From: Candidatus Heimdallarchaeota archaeon
Lineage (GTDB): Archaea > Asgardarchaeota > Heimdallarchaeia > Heimdallarchaeales > Heimdallarchaeaceae
Length of the DNA stretch: 44,910 bases
Direction of reading: 5' to 3'
Assembly: GCA_021399395.1 (NCBI GenBank)
Contig: JAAFKJ010000021.1
Coordinates: 1 to 44,910, forward strand
This document shows positions 1-7,188 of the stretch, in pieces. Under the pieces are notes generated by a model. That model saw only the letters and a program-made list of their open reading frames with translations, was not told the origin of the DNA and searched no databases. Positions within the stretch are counted from its first letter, which is position 1, and each line of letters starts with the position of its first letter. The position numbers were made by a program, and so were the translations under genes.

Positions 1-297
1 ACGGTTATCAAATCGAATATTGCTATTAATCTCGAAGAGGAAGTCACTAACCAAGTCACTCTAGAGGAGATAATTGAAGAGTTTAACAAAATCTCTCCGG
101 TCTTAAATGAACATTTATCTTTACTTACACGAGAACAAGAAGAGGAATATATCGATATGTGGAAAGGAAAAATGGAGAGACGTGTTTATATAGTTCGTTT
201 AATCAACCACGAACACAGACATTTAGGACAAATACAGTGGTTACTCAAACGTTCAACTGGTTGGACTGATAAAGAAATTTATGAGGGAAACAACTAG
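1..297 (+). CDS. DinB-like four-helix-bundle protein, C-terminal part
   Basis: An open frame runs in from the left edge with no start and ends at TAG, leaving 98 codons. The last third contains HEHRHLGQIQWLLKR followed by GWTDKEIYEG. This resembles the C-terminal metal-binding helix of DinB/YfiT-like proteins, where a conserved His sits in an H-x3-H-x2-Q/I context before a small C-terminal tail. DinB-like proteins are metal-binding bundles, several of which are thiol-dependent transferases; the substrate here cannot be told. It converges on the isomerase-like gene, with only 7 bases between the two stops. The family call rests on a short motif. Confidence 0.5.
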   Translation, partial: TVIKSNIAINLEEEVTNQVTLEEIIEEFNKISPVLNEHLSLLTREQEEEYIDMWKGKMERRVYIVRLINHEHRHLGQIQWLLKRSTGWTDKEIYEGNN

Positions 298-304
298 TAT
301 TTTT

Positions 305-1063
305 TCACAATATAAATTCTGCAGGATCTGGTTCTACTAACGTTCGAAAATGTTTTTGTCTGTATACATAAGATGCATAGATAGGTATCCCTCTTTTCAC
401 TGTTTTCCATTTATTCTGCGGTTCGCCTAGTCTTAACTGAGGTATTTCTTCATAGTTTTCATTAAAATCCCATTTTCCTTCTTCTTTTCTTCTATAGCAT
501 GTGCCTTTAGTTTTTTCAAATTCTTTTGTTATTTCTTTTGCTTCATCTGCTCTTATCCTTGCAAGAACAGTTCTTTTTTCACTTGGATTTATTATAGAAA
601 TACCATAGACAGGAGGTACGATTATAGCATCAAATTTCTGAACTCTTAACAAAACAGCGTCTTTTACTTGCTCATGTTTTTCTCCTGGTTGTTGCAGTAA
701 AATTTCAGCATACCCATCTACAACCTGATAGATTTCTGGATAATTGTAACCGTTCTCGGCTAAAGACCTGTAATAACCTAGAGTACTTTTGAAGGTTTCA
801 CCCAATATGCCAGGTTGAACAATCACTACATCAAAACGGATATCATCCCATAGTTCTTTATCTTCAATTCGCCTTATTCCCTCATATACTCTGAAGGCTT
901 CCTCATCCTCATCCTTACCTTCCCATTGCTTCTGATTTAGATTTGACTCTATATCCTTTACTTTGTAAATTATTAGGTTTTTCACACTAATCTCGTTATT
1001 ATCATAGATGAGAGCTATTTCGTCACTCTCAACTGACAATCCAAGACTTTCCCTTAAATCCAT
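305..1063 (-). CDS. Cupin-type glucose-6-phosphate isomerase homologue, metal site degenerate
   Basis: The 252-residue protein has the archaeal cupin phosphoglucose isomerase core: PGILGETF, then PEIYQVVDGYAEILLQ (109-124), then IIVPPVYGISIIN (147-159). Active relatives such as Pyrococcus PGI bind a metal through GHxH, a Glu in the (P)E(I/V)Y segment and a His in PPYWAHR. Here GHxH reads GYYR (96-99) and the last His is Ile155; only Glu110 survives. The fold is therefore recognisable, but metal-dependent isomerisation of glucose-6-phosphate to fructose-6-phosphate looks unlikely. About 60 N-terminal residues form an extra acidic segment. A sugar-binding, regulatory or different catalytic role is possible. 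It is downstream of the small unknown gene on the same strand. Confidence 0.6.
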   Translation of the reverse strand: MDLRESLGLSVESDEIALIYDNNEISVKNLIIYKVKDIESNLNQKQWEGKDEDEEAFRVYEGIRRIEDKELWDDIRFDVVIVQPGILGETFKSTLGYYRSLAENGYNYPEIYQVVDGYAEILLQQPGEKHEQVKDAVLLRVQKFDAIIVPPVYGISIINPSEKRTVLARIRADEAKEITKEFEKTKGTCYRRKEEGKWDFNENYEEIPQLRLGEPQNKWKTVKRGIPIYASYVYRQKHFRTLVEPDPAEFIL

Positions 1064-1087
1064 CTATCTCTTCTCATTTGAGTTTAT

Positions 1088-1495
1088 TTAGAGCCTATAG
1101 AAATAATCTTCACCATCGTCGGTTATTTTCCAACTATCTAATGATCCTACTTGGAATTTTCTGAGATATTCCTTATCTGTTAAATCATTCAATATTTCCA
1201 AAATCATTTCAGGCTCTGCTTTTTCACCTTTAGGAGAGTATAAATTATTTATTTGAAATGTTACATCAGAGATGTTTAACCCCCTATTCAAAGATACGAA
1301 AATATCCAATAAATCTACTTCGACCTGTTCCTTAGTTACCATACTAATCAACATAATATCACATAATTCTTCTAAAAATTTTTCTCTGGTTTTCAAAGAA
1401 TAGTAAAAAATCGCATATCCAAAAAGATAATAAGAATTCTTTGTCCTATATCTCAACCATAATCGTCCATCTAGTAGGAGATTTTCGCTTAACAT
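1088..1495 (-). CDS. Hypothetical protein with possible winged-helix C-terminus
   Basis: I do not recognise a family for this 135-residue protein. The last 45 residues (PEMILEILNDLTDKEYLRKF, then SWKITDDGEDYFYRL) have the helix-helix-wing pattern and the terminal 'W.iT..G..y' signature common in PadR/MarR-like winged helices, so a wHTH domain is plausible. The N-terminal half is rich in aromatic and hydrophobic residues. It lies 24 bases upstream of the degenerate isomerase and may form an operon with it. Its start is only 19 bases from the divergent aRF1 start, so one gene's promoter must overlap the other's coding region. Confidence 0.5.
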   Translation of the reverse strand: MLSENLLLDGRLWLRYRTKNSYYLFGYAIFYYSLKTREKFLEELCDIMLISMVTKEQVEVDLLDIFVSLNRGLNISDVTFQINNLYSPKGEKAEPEMILEILNDLTDKEYLRKFQVGSLDSWKITDDGEDYFYRL

Positions 1496-1514
1496 TATCC
1501 ATGAGGAGAAAAAT

Positions 1515-2783
1515 ATGACTCAACAAAAAGAAAAGAAGAGAACATCTGTTGAAAGATATATGTTGAAACACGAAATTGAGAAGCTAGAAGCCAGAAGAAG
1601 TTTCAATATGTCTACAAGTTTAATCTCCTTATACATCCCACCGGGCACAAGAATACCAGATATCACATCGCAACTAAAAAATGAATATGGAACTGCAACA
1701 AATATCAAAGATAAAAGTACAGGCAAAGCTATTCAATCTGCCATCTCATCAATTTTATCTAGGATGAAAAATGTCCAAAAAGCAGGGGAAAATGGTTTAG
1801 TTATTTTCTGTGGAATAACTCAAAGTAACAAAACAGAGTATTTTGCTATTGAACCTCCAGAACCAGTTGCTATCAAGTTATATCGCTGTGATCATATTTT
1901 CCTTGTTGATCACTTAAAGGATATTTTAGAAACCAAACAACGTTATGGAATAGTAATTGTAGCAAGGGGGGGTTCGACAATTGCATCTGTTCAAGGTTCC
2001 AAAGTTGACATTCATTGGGATGAAGATTCGCATGTTCCAGGGAAACATAGAATGGGTGGTCAATCAGCTGCACGTTTTCAAAGAGCTACAGATGAAGCAG
2101 CAAAAGCATGGTATGCTAAAACTGCAATCAAGATGAACGAAATATATTTGGAAAATAATCCGGTTGAAGCTATAATTGTAGGTGGTCCTGCACTGTCTAG
2201 ATCAAGATTTTTGGACAACAAAGAAGTTGACTTTCGTTTACGAGAGAAGGTTATTGGAGTATATGACGTTGGATATGAAGGATTACAAGGCATTAGAGAA
2301 TTATTAGAAAAAGCAGAAGATAAATTAGTAGATTTTGAGATTATAAGCGAAAAGAAACTGATGAAGAGATTTATGGAACATCTGGGAAAAGACTCAGGCT
2401 TAGCTACATATGGAGAAAAATTTGTTAAAGAAGCTTTAGAAAAAGGTGCAGTTGAAATTTTACTTGTTAGTGAAGATGTAGATCGAGTTACACTTGAGAT
2501 CAAATGTGGCAACTGTGAATATGTGAAGGAAGAATCCATCAAAACAAAAGATTACAATGAATTTATTAAAGATCTTTCAGATAGAAAATGTCCAGAATGC
2601 AGTAACTCACGCATGTATATTGAGAGCGAAAATGACTTAATTACTGAATTAAACAATCTTGCAAAAAAAGCAGATACTACACTTGAAGTAATATCAACAG
2701 ACCATGATGATGGATCTATACTCTATAATACATTTGGTGGGATAGCAGCAATTCTACGTTACAAGTTCTATGATAGTTACTAA
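1515..2783 (+). CDS. prf1: Peptide chain release factor aRF1
   Basis: This is class I release factor aRF1, 422 residues, close to the usual archaeal 410-420. It reads all stop codons in the ribosomal A site and triggers peptidyl-tRNA hydrolysis. Domain 1 carries TATNIKD (60-66) and YRCDHIF (123-129, the YxCxxxF decoding motif). Domain 2 carries GGQ at 181-183 in HRMGGQSAARF. Domain 3 has a zinc-ribbon insertion with CGNC and CPEC. The decoding loop is unusual: most archaea and eukaryotes have NIKS, here NIKD. TAA, TAG and TGA all end well-defined genes in this window, so there is no sign of stop reassignment. A GAGG ribosome binding site precedes ATG 1515. The window also encodes an Mtq2-like enzyme that could methylate the GGQ glutamine. 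Confidence 0.95.
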   Translation: MTQQKEKKRTSVERYMLKHEIEKLEARRSFNMSTSLISLYIPPGTRIPDITSQLKNEYGTATNIKDKSTGKAIQSAISSILSRMKNVQKAGENGLVIFCGITQSNKTEYFAIEPPEPVAIKLYRCDHIFLVDHLKDILETKQRYGIVIVARGGSTIASVQGSKVDIHWDEDSHVPGKHRMGGQSAARFQRATDEAAKAWYAKTAIKMNEIYLENNPVEAIIVGGPALSRSRFLDNKEVDFRLREKVIGVYDVGYEGLQGIRELLEKAEDKLVDFEIISEKKLMKRFMEHLGKDSGLATYGEKFVKEALEKGAVEILLVSEDVDRVTLEIKCGNCEYVKEESIKTKDYNEFIKDLSDRKCPECSNSRMYIESENDLITELNNLAKKADTTLEVISTDHDDGSILYNTFGGIAAILRYKFYDSY

Positions 2784-2801
2784 GAAAAGAAAGAAGAGAA
2801 A

Positions 2802-3497
2802 TTAATCAGAAACTAAAGTTCCAACGGTTTCTCCTTTTATTGCTTTGAATATATTAGACGGATCTTGACCGTTTGCAAACACTACTTTTAATCTTGATCT
2901 CTTTATTATCTCACAACCTACTCTATCAAACAGAGCATATTTTCCTGGCTCTTCCTCTTGTTTTGAGATTATTTCTAACAATTCCTCAGGTGTGACTTTA
3001 TCTAATTCTTTAGCATCTGGATACTTATTCGGATCTTTATCGAATACTTTATCCACATTTGTTAAATTGATTAGTAAATCAGCATCCCAGTATTCTGCTA
3101 CCAAGGCAGCAACCGCACTTGTTGATTGTCCTGGTTGCAATCCCCCTGTAACTACTATTTTACCAGAGGAAAGTGCTTTCCCTACTTCTTCAAAAGATCT
3201 TGGTACTAGTAAGTAAGCTTTGTTATGTAATGAAGCTATAATCAACAAAGCATGAATCCTTGTAGATTCAACAGCAAGAATATCTTTGAATGTTGCAGCA
3301 TGACCTAGAACATCACTTGCTTGAATAATCACTCGTGCTAGTTTACCCCCTCCTACAACGACAGCCACCTTATAACCGTCTTCGTGCAGTTGAGTTATAG
3401 TTTCAACTATTTCTTGAATTCTTTCTACATTCAAAATCATGTTTTCTTTGTATAAAACCGATCCGCCAAATTTTATTACAATCTTCTTCATATCCAT
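2802..3497 (-). CDS. pyrH: Archaeal-type uridylate kinase
   Basis: The 231-residue protein matches the archaeal UMP kinase branch of the amino-acid kinase fold, which phosphorylates UMP to UDP with ATP in pyrimidine synthesis. Visible motifs are KFGGSVL near the N-terminus, the glycine loop VVVGGGKLAR, VTGGLQPGQSTSAVAALVAE, LINLTNVDKVFDKDPNK, and the C-terminal FANGQDP..IFKAIKGETVGTLV. The length fits the family (about 225-230). Two in-frame ATGs, at 3497 and 3491, are both possible starts. It converges on aRF1 with 18 bases between stops and is divergent from aspS. Isopentenyl phosphate kinase shares the fold but lacks this TNVD/KDPNK pattern. Confidence 0.9.
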   Translation of the reverse strand: MDMKKIVIKFGGSVLYKENMILNVERIQEIVETITQLHEDGYKVAVVVGGGKLARVIIQASDVLGHAATFKDILAVESTRIHALLIIASLHNKAYLLVPRSFEEVGKALSSGKIVVTGGLQPGQSTSAVAALVAEYWDADLLINLTNVDKVFDKDPNKYPDAKELDKVTPEELLEIISKQEEEPGKYALFDRVGCEIIKRSRLKVVFANGQDPSNIFKAIKGETVGTLVSD

Positions 3498-3548
3498 CGC
3501 TTAAGCCTACTTTGTTGCTATGATAAATAACGTTTTTTCTCTTTAATA

Positions 3549-3568
3549 GTATTTTTTAGAAAAAATAC
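3549..3568. promoter_or_regulatory. Perfect palindrome in pyrH/aspS divergent intergenic region
   Basis: GTATTTTTT and AAAAAATAC form two perfect 9-base arms around a 2-base centre, between the divergent starts of pyrH and aspS. It could be an operator for a dimeric regulator or simply overlapping AT-rich promoter elements. Its AT content makes chance occurrence plausible. Confidence 0.3.
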
Positions 3569-3632
3569 AACAAAAATGAGAACCTTTTTTAAGTAAATTT
3601 CAATGTTGCAAACATATTAATGAGGACTGCAA

Positions 3633-4946
3633 ATGGATATACATAAGAAAACTGAAATCAGCAAAGTGTTTTCAGGAGAACTAGAAGAGGTAACTATCGC
3701 CGGTTGGATTCAACAAGTTAGAGATCTTGGCGGTTTAAAGTTTCTTCAATTACAAGACAGATCTGGTGTTGTTCAGATTGTATTGCCAAAAAAGAAGGTT
3801 TCCCCAGAAATTTTTGAAATTGATTATCAAGAAGGAGACATACTACTGGTTAAAGGTGGGATTGTAGCCAATAACAGCGCACCCAAGGGGTTAGAAATCC
3901 TTCCTCAAGACATAGAAGTTCTAAATAAAAGAGCTCAAGAATATCCCATAGCAGTAACTGAGAAAATAGAAACTAATCCAGATAAAAGGTATGATTATCG
4001 TTTCTTAGATCTCAGAAACAGAAATGTTGCCCAAATATTTGAGATTGAAAGTACTGTTGCTTATGCACTTCAAGAATACTTCAACAAGAACAATTTTCTA
4101 CAATTTTTCTCTGCCAAGATTGTAGGTTCTGCAACTGAAAGTGGGGCAAATGTCTTTGAAATAGGGTATTTTGATAAGAAGGCATACTTAGCTCAATCTC
4201 CGCAGTTTTATAAGCAAATGATGTTAATGGCAGGATTTGAGAAAGTATTTGAAATTGGTCCTGTCTTCCGAGCTGAGAAGCATCATACATCAAGACATCT
4301 ATGTGAGTATACTTCCATTGATTTTGAAATATCATACATTAAAGACCAAGTTGATGTAATGAAGGTTCTTCAAGGCGCAATTTCATATACCATGGATACA
4401 ATAAAGAAAAACAGAGCACCAGTCTTAGAAGAATTAGAAGTTGTAATCGATGATCAACCCAAAGAATGGCCGATAGTCTCTATTCCAAAATGTAATGAAA
4501 TTTTGAGTAGTGAAGGCAAAGAGCTTGGACTGTATGAAGACTTAGATGCGGAAGCAGAGAAAATACTGGGTCAATACGCAAAGGAAAAATGGAAATCAGA
4601 TTTTGTATTCGTTGATCAATATCCTTGGGAAGTAAGACCATTCTATACTATGAAAGATGATGAAGATCCAAACTTAACCAAATCTTTTGATCTCTTGTAT
4701 AAGGGACAAGAACTAACTACTGGAGGACAAAGAGAGCATAGGGTTGACATCTTAACTAAACAAGCAACTGAAAAAGATTTCAAATTGAAGGATGTGGATA
4801 GTTATCTTCAGTTCTTCAGAAATGGAGCTCCACCTCATGGAGGAAGTGGCACTGGAATAGAAAGGTTTGTACAGAAAGTATTGAACCTTCAGAATGTTAG
4901 AGAAGCAAGATTACTTCCAAGAGATCCATCAAGATTACATCCATAA
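3633..4946 (+). CDS. aspS: Aspartyl-tRNA synthetase, archaeal type
   Basis: Class II synthetase that charges tRNA-Asp (and often tRNA-Asn in archaea) with aspartate. At 437 residues it is the compact archaeal/eukaryotic form without the bacterial GAD insertion. The N-terminal OB-fold anticodon-binding domain spans about 1-105 (VTIAGWIQQVRDLGGLKFLQLQDRSG). Class II motif 2 is FRAEKHHTSRHLCEYTSIDFE around 210-230, and motif 3 is GGSGTGIERFVQKVL near the C-terminus. It ends with the typical LLPRDPSRLHP. Whether it is discriminating or also makes Asp-tRNA-Asn cannot be decided; no AsnRS or GatCAB gene lies in this window. Confidence 0.95.
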   Translation: MDIHKKTEISKVFSGELEEVTIAGWIQQVRDLGGLKFLQLQDRSGVVQIVLPKKKVSPEIFEIDYQEGDILLVKGGIVANNSAPKGLEILPQDIEVLNKRAQEYPIAVTEKIETNPDKRYDYRFLDLRNRNVAQIFEIESTVAYALQEYFNKNNFLQFFSAKIVGSATESGANVFEIGYFDKKAYLAQSPQFYKQMMLMAGFEKVFEIGPVFRAEKHHTSRHLCEYTSIDFEISYIKDQVDVMKVLQGAISYTMDTIKKNRAPVLEELEVVIDDQPKEWPIVSIPKCNEILSSEGKELGLYEDLDAEAEKILGQYAKEKWKSDFVFVDQYPWEVRPFYTMKDDEDPNLTKSFDLLYKGQELTTGGQREHRVDILTKQATEKDFKLKDVDSYLQFFRNGAPPHGGSGTGIERFVQKVLNLQNVREARLLPRDPSRLHP

Positions 4947-5025
4947 TTTTTGTTGGATAATTCAATCAACATGAAAAATCTTAAAAAACGAACATGTTTC
5001 ATAATAATAAGCATTTAATTTCAAT

Positions 5026-5154
5026 GCGGGGATAGCCAAGTGGCCAACGGCGGCGGACTTAAGATCTTGGTTCATACCGAAGATAAGGGTTAGAAAAAAA
5101 ATGAGAAATCCGTTCCTTAGTGGTTCGGGAGTTCGAATCTCCCTCCCCGCACCA
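5026..5154 (+). tRNA. tRNA-Leu (anticodon UAA) with intron
   Basis: The 5' arm GCGGGGA pairs with TCCCCGC, followed by discriminator A and an encoded CCA. The anticodon stem GCGGA pairs with TCCGT, and the loop CTTAAG|A gives anticodon TAA at 5060-5062. A long variable arm and the T arm GGGAG-TTCGAAT-CTCCC follow, as expected for class II tRNA-Leu. An intron interrupts the anticodon loop between positions 37 and 38. The exons are nearly identical to the tRNA-Leu at 36985. Confidence 0.95.
5064..5107 (+). other. tRNA-Leu(UAA) intron, 44 nt
   Basis: The canonical 37/38 intron lies after CTTAAG and before A-TCCGT. A bulge-helix-bulge can be drawn: outer helix CGGA/TCCG, 4-bp central helix CTTA/TGAG (one G-T pair), and 3-nt bulges AGA and AAA cut after their second base. 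Inside, ATCTT..AAGAT and GGT..ACC form a hairpin. Confidence 0.85.
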
Positions 5155-5284
5155 TTTTGTTTCACATTAAACTTTACGGTTTAACCCTTTTACTTCTCCT
5201 TTACAAGTGTTTAACCCATCAATTGAAGAATTGTTCTAAATAATTAAAAAAATGATTAAATAAAGCCCTTTCAATTATAGATTA

Positions 5285-6190
5285 GTGATAAATTTGAATA
5301 AACACGAAATACAAATGTATGAAGAACTCTTAGAGCTTCTTGAAAAGAGGTTTGATGATGGCGAGATTGATAAAAGCAATTACGCTGAGTTAAAGACACG
5401 ATATTTGCAAAAACTTGATACAGTTAAACAGAATCAAGAAATGCAAAAGGAAGCATCAAAAATTTACACTTCTGGAGTTAAATCAGTTACAGAAAGATCA
5501 TTAACAGCAGCAGGTTCTACACGAATTTCTGGTGGAGCAGTAAGGAAGGATATTCGTATTGCAGGATCTGGAAAAATTGATGGTGATGTAGAATGTAATA
5601 ACCTGAAGTCAGCTGGATCTTTGAAAAGTTTTGGAAACATCCTTGCTCACGGAGATGTTGGTTGTGCTGGATCTTTCAAATGCGCTGGGTCATTACACGG
5701 AGACAAAGATGCCAAATTCTCAGGATCCGCCAAGATAGAAGGAGAAGTAATAGTTAAAGGAAGAATTTCTGCAGCTGGAAGCTTCTCAAGTGGTAGTCTC
5801 ACTCAAGCAGAAAGAGGAGTCAAATTCTCAGGATCTGCAAAAATCCATGGAAGCCTTTTATCTCAAGGTTTAGTTGATATTGCAGGTAGAGTGGTGGTTG
5901 AAGGAGATTTAGTGGGAGAAGATGTCTTAATTAACAAAGGAAGACATGCTCATGGCCATAGATGGAAAAAACTCAAACCTTCTGTAATTGCAGGGAACAT
6001 TTTTGGAACTGGTGAAGTATATTTAGGCAATACTCGTGCAGAAGGAGATGTCAAAGGATTAAAGGTAGAAATTGGACCCTACTCCAAAGTTGAAGGTGCA
6101 ATCTACTATGTTGAGAGTATCGAAATAAATAACAAAGCTCACATAGAATCCGAGCCTGTTCAAATCAAAAGAGAGGATCTAAAGTTATAA
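5285..6190 (+). CDS. Bactofilin-like protein with N-terminal SHOCT-like segment
   Basis: A 301-residue protein. Residues 12-46 are helical and resemble a short SHOCT-type oligomerisation segment (LLEKRFDDGEIDKSNYAELK). From about 72 on it is a repetitive glycine/serine beta-helix with rungs such as AGSGKIDGDVE, SAGSLKS and FSGSAKI (145-151 and 181-187, 36 residues apart). The C-terminal block GTGEVYLGNTRAEGDVKG..VEIGPYSKVEGAIYYVE resembles the end of Bacillus YhbE/YhbF polymer-forming proteins. Bactofilins polymerise without nucleotide into membrane-associated filaments. A paralogue follows 18 bases downstream, so the pair probably co-assembles. The start is uncertain: GTG 5285, TTG 5294 (behind an AGTGAT ribosome-site-like stretch) or ATG 5315. 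Confidence 0.75.
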   Translation: MINLNKHEIQMYEELLELLEKRFDDGEIDKSNYAELKTRYLQKLDTVKQNQEMQKEASKIYTSGVKSVTERSLTAAGSTRISGGAVRKDIRIAGSGKIDGDVECNNLKSAGSLKSFGNILAHGDVGCAGSFKCAGSLHGDKDAKFSGSAKIEGEVIVKGRISAAGSFSSGSLTQAERGVKFSGSAKIHGSLLSQGLVDIAGRVVVEGDLVGEDVLINKGRHAHGHRWKKLKPSVIAGNIFGTGEVYLGNTRAEGDVKGLKVEIGPYSKVEGAIYYVESIEINNKAHIESEPVQIKREDLKL

Positions 6191-6208
6191 TAATAAGGAG
6201 AGATTAAA

Positions 6209-7105
6209 ATGGAAAACACACAAGAAAAAACAAATGAAAGTTATGAAAGAGCATTAATTAGCTCTGCAGGAAGTTTAAGAGAATCTGATACAGAGGTTAA
6301 AGTTTCTGGAGCCGCAAGTATATCTGGCGGAGAGATTCCAAAACAATTGAAAATATCTGGTTCAGGAAGAATAGAAGGTGATTTAAGGTGTCATGGATTA
6401 AAATCTTCAGGTTCTCTTCAAAGTGCAGGAAGCATTACTTCTCAAGGTTTTGTGAAAAGTTCTGGATCATTTAAGACAGAAGGAAGTCTTCAAGGAAATG
6501 ATGATGCAAAGTTTAGTGGATCAGCAAAAATCGGTCAGAATGCAACTATTGTTGGATCAGTAAAATCTTCAGGTTCTTTCAAGGTTGATGGAGATTTAGA
6601 TTTAGGTAACAATGCAAAGTTTAGTGGATCAGCAAAGATTGGAGGAGAAACATCTATACAAGGTTTTACAAAATCATCTGGATCATTCAAGATAAAGAGA
6701 AATCTACAAGCAGTTGGTGGATTAACCGCCCGTGGATATCTGGGGGTAAATGGTAATGTACTCTCTCAGAGTAATGTCTCAATACTAGGTGCCACTACAA
6801 TAGGTGGAAATTTGGTTGCTGAGAATATAGAAACCGACCCAACACGCTGGTACAACTTTCTGGGTTTTAGACGATTATTATCACGCAAGCACCCATACAA
6901 AGTTAATGGTAGTGTCTATGCGAAAAACAAAGTCAATCTAGGAAGAACAGCTGTAGAAGGAGAGGTTAAAGGTTTTGATGTCAAAATAGGAAGAAAAACA
7001 ATAGTAGGTGGACAAGTCTATTTTGTTAACTCCCTTAAAATTAGTCGTAGTGCAAAACTTTCTAGTGAGCCAATCCAAATTAAACCTGAAGAACTCAAAC
7101 TATAA
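6209..7105 (+). CDS. Bactofilin-like protein, second paralogue
   Basis: 298 residues, clearly paralogous to the upstream gene: both share GSGRIEGDL/GSGKIDGDV, FSGSAKI repeats (here 102-108 and 138-144, again 36 apart) and the same tail (SEPIQIKPEELKL here, SEPVQIKREDLKL there). It lacks the SHOCT-like N-terminus. Residues 209-230 form a non-repetitive loop rich in aromatic and basic residues (W214, Y215, F217, F220, R221, R222), which could contact the membrane; the paralogue has a His/Lys-rich loop in the same place. A GGAG ribosome site precedes ATG 6209. A pyrimidine-rich stretch separates it from SRP54, so termination there is likely. Confidence 0.75.
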   Translation: MENTQEKTNESYERALISSAGSLRESDTEVKVSGAASISGGEIPKQLKISGSGRIEGDLRCHGLKSSGSLQSAGSITSQGFVKSSGSFKTEGSLQGNDDAKFSGSAKIGQNATIVGSVKSSGSFKVDGDLDLGNNAKFSGSAKIGGETSIQGFTKSSGSFKIKRNLQAVGGLTARGYLGVNGNVLSQSNVSILGATTIGGNLVAENIETDPTRWYNFLGFRRLLSRKHPYKVNGSVYAKNKVNLGRTAVEGEVKGFDVKIGRKTIVGGQVYFVNSLKISRSAKLSSEPIQIKPEELKL

Positions 7106-7188
7106 GGAGGCTTTAGCTTCTTCTTTTTCTCTTTTAACTTTAAACAAAATATTCTTTAATCTCTTTGTTTTCTTTCTTTTGATTATTT

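Noticed and set aside
2078-2542. 154-codon minus-strand frame inside prf1
   Set aside because: Antisense to conserved aRF1 domains 2 and 3; composition is a shadow.
4962-5165. 67-codon minus-strand frame at the tRNA-Leu locus
   Set aside because: It lies antisense to a complete intron-containing tRNA-Leu; sequences like GREIRTPEPLRNG are typical false translations of tRNA genes.
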